The notes under the pieces are model-generated. The model had not been told where the DNA came from, did not search any database, and saw nothing but the letters and a program-made list of their open reading frames with translations. Of a stretch of DNA of 26,230 nt, positions 21,221 through 26,230 are shown one piece after another. The stretch's first letter is position 1, and every line of letters starts with the position of its first letter. A program made the translations under genes and the position numbers. Origin of the DNA: Apostichopus parvimensis (lineage: Eukaryota; Echinodermata; Holothuroidea; Aspidochirotida; Stichopodidae); NCBI GenBank assembly GCA_000934455.1, contig KN883046.1:198585-224814 (forward strand), read 5' to 3'.

Positions 21221-21390
21221 GTCGGGCCCGGGGACACATATATTTAAATATCCGGGTCCCCTTTTACGCACTTTTCAGTTTTCCGGGCCTTGATTGTGAA
21301 AACGGAAAATAACCATTCTTTACCGCATATTTTCCCCGGGCCGTCTAGTTTTTCCCGGGCCAAATATTGACCATGAAGGGACCCCGGGAA
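21221..21390. repeat. GC-rich structured block with repeated CCGGGCC
   Basis: Five CGGGCC/CCCGGG-type motifs within 170 bp of otherwise AT-rich DNA. Inverted pairs include GGGGAC (21230-21235) with GTCCCC (21256-21261), enclosing atatttaaatat, and TTTTCCG (21279-21285) with CGGAAAA (21303-21309). It has the look of a small non-autonomous DNA element, but no target duplication was identified. Confidence 0.5.
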
Positions 21391-24300
21391 TGCAGTCCAC
21401 TGACTCCCACCGTCAAGTTACGCCAGGCCTGATAATATTATGCAGCTCTTTATGTATGGTATAATGTAGATGGTGTGATGGGAAGCAGAATCTAAAGCAG
21501 GATATCATGTGTTCCAAAGAAAAACAATTATAGAAGGAGTTCAATCTAAACACATAACGCTAACTGAAGCTTTATTGGTAGAGCGCCAATTTTCCGAATT
21601 ATCGCCGTTTAGCTCGCGTGTGCGTAAGTTGTTACCAATGTGATGTCCATTCTACTCTTCCATAGAAATGTAACACCTCATAACGAGTTTAACGAGATCA
21701 AGAATTCGGAACGTTTCTTGTGTTACAGTTTAAGAGGTCATTAGGTACAAATACAGACAAAACTCTCTGTAAATTTGTTTATAGAAAGTTCTCAATTTTC
21801 TCATGTTAATACCCTGATTGAAAACGGGTTGATCGGTATAGGAGATAAACCCATACCTTCCATAGTAACTTATTAGCATATTCACAGAACAGTGTCGTGA
21901 CCAACGAGGCAACAGAGCGGACTTCGGTCATGGGCTCCTACATTTAGGGACGCCCAACATATTTCGTCATTGAAATTCGCACGAAAGATGGACGATATGA
22001 TACATCGTATAAAGACACTATATGACAGTCTCGTCTGAAATTCTGAATACCTTATATATCTGTTTTAAATGCATGGTATGTTTTTATACTATAAGGTAAT
22101 ACTTAATAGGCGCTATATATGGCCGCCGTGACACACTTCGTGCAAACAGTATAGTTGTTGCCTACCAACCTATATTACAGCGCGGTCCTTAAAACGTGAC
22201 CTAGCGTTAACAAATACTGTACTGTCATAGTAAACGAATCTGAAAGGGCCCCACAATCACCTGGCCCTAACCTGCCCCGACCCATCCCCGCCCCACAGAA
22301 GGTAAACCCAGGTTACGACTCCTAATGTGAAACAGACAAATTAATGGTCGTATGATTGTATCCACGCAAAGGTTTTAGTTAAATTAACCGTATCCAGTTT
22401 TATCGTATATGACTAAATTTGATCAGAATAACTAAAAGTTACAACCGAACGCAAAATGCAGTTTTATATGATTTTGCAGTTTTAAAGTCAACAGTTGAGT
22501 ATAGTTTTACATTTATGCCTTAGATTTAGTCACGAATGATAGCGCTAACCTGTTGACACGGTCTGAAGGTGTACCGGCATATAGGAGCCAAGGCGGGGGC
22601 CTGCAAGTCAGAGAATATACGTTTTTTTATGGCATTTGATGAACTTATTTGATGAATGATGCAGGCTATAACAAGAGCAGCAACGCTGCAGAAGCTTAGC
22701 TTAAGTTCTACTTGAGAAATTTGTTTTGATTGGCAATATTTCTGAGCAGTTTATGTATTTGTTTGTGCGAAAAATATATGACATAGGTGGCATAACGCTA
22801 TCATTTCCTTTTCCTCCCATCTCCCTTTTTCTTGAAATTCGGTGACTTTTCCCCGAAATGGACTGATTTCAATGGTTGTTTATCCCAATTACTGTAGGGT
22901 GGATACGAACCAACCCTTGTTAGTCCCCGAAAAAAGTCTCGATATTGTCGTATTCCGTGAAATTTCCTTCAAATTGGAAACACTGTCACGAATTTTTTTT
23001 TATGCAATAGATCGTTGTACTTATTTCTTAGGATAAACTGTGCCCATTGCAAAAACAAAGAATCAACTGCATATGCACTTCGTAGTTTTCTTTCATGCAA
23101 TAATAGAACGAAAATGTAAAATACTAATCCTCTGTTAAATGTGCTAAAACGTTGCGGGTATCACGTTTCAATTTTGCTGATCGAAACTTGTTTACGAACA
23201 TTGCACCCATATAATAATAGAACGACCTGCAACTTGTTTACAATCAACGTACCACAGAGAAACGTTAAAGAGCTCAAATCGGCTCCAACAATAAAGGTCA
23301 TTCTCACATGTCGTAATCCACACACATACTTTGGATAAGTTCAAATTGCAAATCTGCCAAGTAGTCCATTTACTCAGTTAGGAATGCCAGGGCAATGCAA
23401 CTTTATTCTCTAAGCCTAAGATGGAGGCACAGCAATCTGCACTGGGCAGGGGCGGTCCCATATGACCCGGACAAGCTGTGGACCTGATTCAGTGTCACTC
23501 ACCAAATTTTTAATACATTACGAACGCTTTGGTTTTGAATCCTTTTTGTGAACATCCTTCGCTTCTCAGACTTATTCAAGGGTGTCGTCTTCCCCTCTCT
23601 GGATCCTGTATGGGTAATCTTCCTAGTTTTCCATTTTGGATCCACCATTGGTACATTGAAAGCTTACAAACTAACAATAGCCACCCAGAAGGGCCCCAGA
23701 ATTTCTTCTGTTAGCTCTCTGTCGTTGTGTATATGTACGTATTTCTATTGGTTAAGCAATGAACTATATCTGAATGTGTAGCCAATCAGAAGTTAGAAAC
23801 TAATTGAAGGCGAAATCCTAAAGTTACCGTATATGTGTATAATATGCACTATGTACAGTATAGTCGGTTTGTGGCTACGTACCCTGGGGCAAAATGACAT
23901 CGATTTCGTACTGAATATCGCGTTTGGTACATCGAACAACAGCCTACAGGTCGTTGTAATTGTTGTTGGAGTACACATATCGATCGTTGCTTACAAGGTT
24001 AACAGGTCCTCCATGGGATTACCAGCTTTGTATCAAAGGATTATGACTGAGAATTATCAGCCGCAAAAGATTTACACAATAACATTAACAACGTTGTGTT
24101 AGGCCATCTCCGTTGAGTCCTTGGTAACGACCGAAAGGCGGTGTCGTGTAATGTAGTGCTTCAGCCTACTTCAGTAACACTAAAACTAAAGCACAATTAC
24201 TACTACCTGCCTGACTCGGCCTACGTTCTAACAAACTTAGGATAAACTCGTTCAGTACGATATCACGATATTTGTGTACAGCGGACAAACATATCACCTT

Positions 24301-24468
24301 TATTAGGATTCATCCGAATAGGATTTCTCAATTTTCGATTCCAACGCAAAGAAGAATTGATCAAATGATAACTGATAACGATTGTTTTCTTCAAGTTATA
24401 AAGGCAATGAACATGGATTGCTAGAGATAGGATAGCCATATTCAGAATTCAGCTTTCACTAAAAACAA
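21391..24468. other. Region between orphan exon and kinesin start, no gene recognised
   Basis: Several short ORFs (for example 22842-23036, 23529-23714 and 23833-24102) have no recognisable protein and no consistent splice context. There is a C-rich tract near 22250-22300. If the orphan exon belongs to the kinesin gene, this is part of its first intron. Otherwise it is the upstream flank. Confidence 0.5.
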
Positions 24469-24501
24469 ATAGGCCTAGGCCCAACTTAGGGCCTAGCCTA
24501 T
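24469..24501. repeat. Hairpin built on CTAGGCCC/GGGCCTAG
   Basis: Left arm ATAGGCCTAGGCCC (24469-24482), loop aactta, right arm GGGCCTAGCCTAT (24489-24501). The arms pair perfectly apart from one bulged C. It lies about 170 bp upstream of the kinesin ATG, so it may be in the 5'UTR or promoter. Confidence 0.75.
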
Positions 24502-24672
24502 CGAATTGAGCAGAGATGTGTAAACAAATTTGAATGTTCCTTGCATAACGCTTCAAAGTTCTGGCCTTTACGCCAGCAAAATAATGGAGATCTACAGGTT
24601 TGCAGGTACACACTAACACTAAATGGTTAATAATTAGCCCCAAACTACAAATCAGAAGTAAGCATTTGAACA

Positions 24673-26230
24673 ATGGATGACTTTGAATTTGGTGAATCTT
24701 CCAGTAGTGGAAGTACTGAAGATATCGCTAATGGCTTTGGGGAAAAGCAATCAGATAAAAAGTCAAGAAAAAAGACTTTCTCTGGTTTGTCCCATCAGTC
24801 TAGTAGGTAAGCAAAAATATCACAAGAAACTGCTATTTTTTACCATACACCCTATCCTCCCTGTAGCTAAACATTTCATGTACTAGTTTGTAATACTAAG
24901 ACTTAAGAATAGGCTAAACCACTTTTAACAAACCTGGCCTACTATATAATGTGGCATGTCAACATTTGGTTGTTTAGAAAGCCTTATGTATTGAGACACA
25001 CAACTGCAAATATTTTTGGGTTCTTAAAGCCAGGCATGCAGTCTAGTAGTAATAAAAAAAGTGCGATTGCTTTATTTTTCAATATTTTTACAAACCGTTG
25101 AACTTTACAATTTATTTCCATACATCTTGTTAGAATCATGTTTCAAACAAAGGAGCTATTTGAAAGAAAATCTAGTCTAACACATGATGAAATCTTTCAG
25201 TTTTGTCCTGTCATTTGTCATATTATCTGCCCTTTTTCATATACTATCCCATTTTGGTTACTTTCTGAATTTGTCTTATATTTCATTTTGTGATCTTTTC
25301 CTCTCTTGGTGTACATTCTGAAATTGATTCATGTTATTCTGTGTTAATTACTTAGGCAAAACCTTAGCTTGAGCTTCATATTAATATTACAAAAATTATA
25401 ATAACATTTTAAAACGTTCCCTTTGGATGCTTCTTGATGTGGATGTTTAAGGTATGATAAGTTAAGGTAGCATTCACTACTAGTCCTCACTCCCAGAGTA
25501 CACTATAGTACTGAACAGTAAAGCTTATATTCATATGAAACTATGAAAAATAAAGAAAAAAAAACAAACCCAAAATCGCTGAGCTAATGTAAATCAGATT
25601 TGTGGTAAAAGCAAGAAATTCTTTTCGTTTGCAGGAGTACTCTCATATCTACAACAGAATCATTGGTAGATGATTTTGACCCTGAAGAAGGAGGTCTGTC
25701 CAATGTTAATGTTGTGGTGAGGTAAGGTTTTTAAATCCAAATGCACTTTATGGGTTTAAGCTACTTGTGTAATATCACAATTTGTCTCACATTTTGTGGC
25801 TGTATCTTGGTAAGTTTTCAGTCATGAATGTTGAGTTCATGTAAACTTATGGGTGATATTATGACAGTCATTTTGATTTCTTTCTGTATTTTAGTATTAA
25901 TAGCAAAGTAAAGCTTTCATTCGGTAAATTCATTATAATTGAGTATTCAAGTCTGTAGGAGGAACTTAACTGTGTCAATCATTGTAATAACAATTAATAC
26001 TGCAGTATTATTTCATTTGACTAAATATTATTCCAGGACTATTAGGAAAAAATAAAAATTGCTGTTTGAAAAGTTATTTGGAGTATCCTAAGTCAATTTT
26101 CATATGCTAAAGAAGTGCAATAACCGTACTACCACTTTCTTGCTGTAGAATCCGTCCCTTGAGCGATTTGGAGAGAAAACGAAGTGATGGTTCTTGCATA
26201 ACAGCTCAAGCTCCTGCAACAGTTGTGGTA
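24673..26230 (+). CDS. Kinesin motor protein, N-terminal part (kinesin-12-like; continues past window)
   Basis: Kinesins are ATP-driven microtubule motors. Three exons are seen: 24673-24806, 25635-25721 and 26149-26230. Donors are gtaagc and gtaagg, acceptors ttgcag and ctgtag, and all junctions are phase 2. They join to 101 residues. The start ATG has an in-frame TGA six bases before it and a strong context (ACAATGG). Residues 1-65 form a Ser/acidic, partly basic extension (MDDFEFGESSSSGS, KSRKKTFSGLSHQSS). Residues about 69-78, NVNVVVRIRPL, are the first strand of the motor domain with the invariant RxRP nucleotide-pocket motif, followed by SDLERKRSDGS. The P-loop and switch motifs lie beyond the window. 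The RPLSDLERKR context resembles KIF12/KIF15 (kinesin-12), but the subfamily is not certain from this fragment. Confidence 0.8.

Noticed and set aside
23833-24102. 89-codon ORF with a hydrophobic stretch (LQVVVIVVGVHISIV)
   Set aside because: It could look like a membrane segment, but no homolog, splice context or conservation can be claimed. It is most likely chance.
24114-24131. RFX X-box-like site (ggtaac half) before the kinesin
   Set aside because: Only one half-site fits the consensus, and the other half does not match.
1-26230. Prokaryotic systems (CRISPR, operons, toxin-antitoxin, phage)
   Set aside because: All supported genes are spliced eukaryotic genes. The repeats are SINE/LINE/satellite type, and no direct-repeat/spacer pattern was seen.

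Overview
This is a eukaryotic nuclear window. It has spliced genes with GT-AG introns, AT-rich introns and spacers, tRNA-derived SINEs, LINE remnants, microsatellites and poly-G tracts. I see no operons, CRISPR arrays or bacterial signals. The protein sequences, the GC-poor base composition and the SINE/LINE repertoire suggest an invertebrate deuterostome, such as an echinoderm or hemichordate. That taxonomic call is an inference; the sequence alone does not settle it.

Layout. (1) 1-2226, plus strand: the last four coding exons of pelota (PELO), the ribosome-rescue factor. Two different tRNA-derived SINEs sit in its introns. (2) 2227-5568: the PELO 3'UTR, a spacer, and the convergent 3'UTR of the next gene. 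(3) 5569-15745, minus strand: a complete 12-exon coding region for Notchless/NLE1, an eight-bladed WD40 ribosome-assembly factor. The exons join in frame to 476 residues, and a candidate extra first coding exon at 17711-17717 would make it 481. Its introns hold LINE 3' tails, a LINE ORF remnant, a duplicated module with a palindrome and a G-run, and a 31-bp tandem repeat. (4) 15754-17710: probably NLE1 intron 1, with a LINE remnant and an array of about 20-bp quasi-palindromic units. (5) 17718-24672: a long region with no recognisable complete gene. It holds a promoter-like CRE/CCAAT/TATA cluster, a second CRE palindrome, an orphan coding-like exon (20957-21153) with a strong splice donor, and several hairpin-forming stretches. 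(6) 24673-26230, plus strand: the first three coding exons of a kinesin motor protein, cut by the window edge and probably of the kinesin-12 class (KIF12/KIF15-like).

PELO and NLE1 are both conserved ribosome-related housekeeping genes. PELO acts on stalled ribosomes and NLE1 in 60S subunit maturation. They lie tail to tail, and NLE1 and the kinesin gene lie head to head. I found no convincing new multi-gene system. The most interesting leads are the orphan exon that is phase-compatible with kinesin exon 2 (a possible alternative promoter and N-terminus), the paired CRE palindromes upstream of it, the 7-nt candidate NLE1 coding start exon, and the quasi-palindromic satellite next to it.
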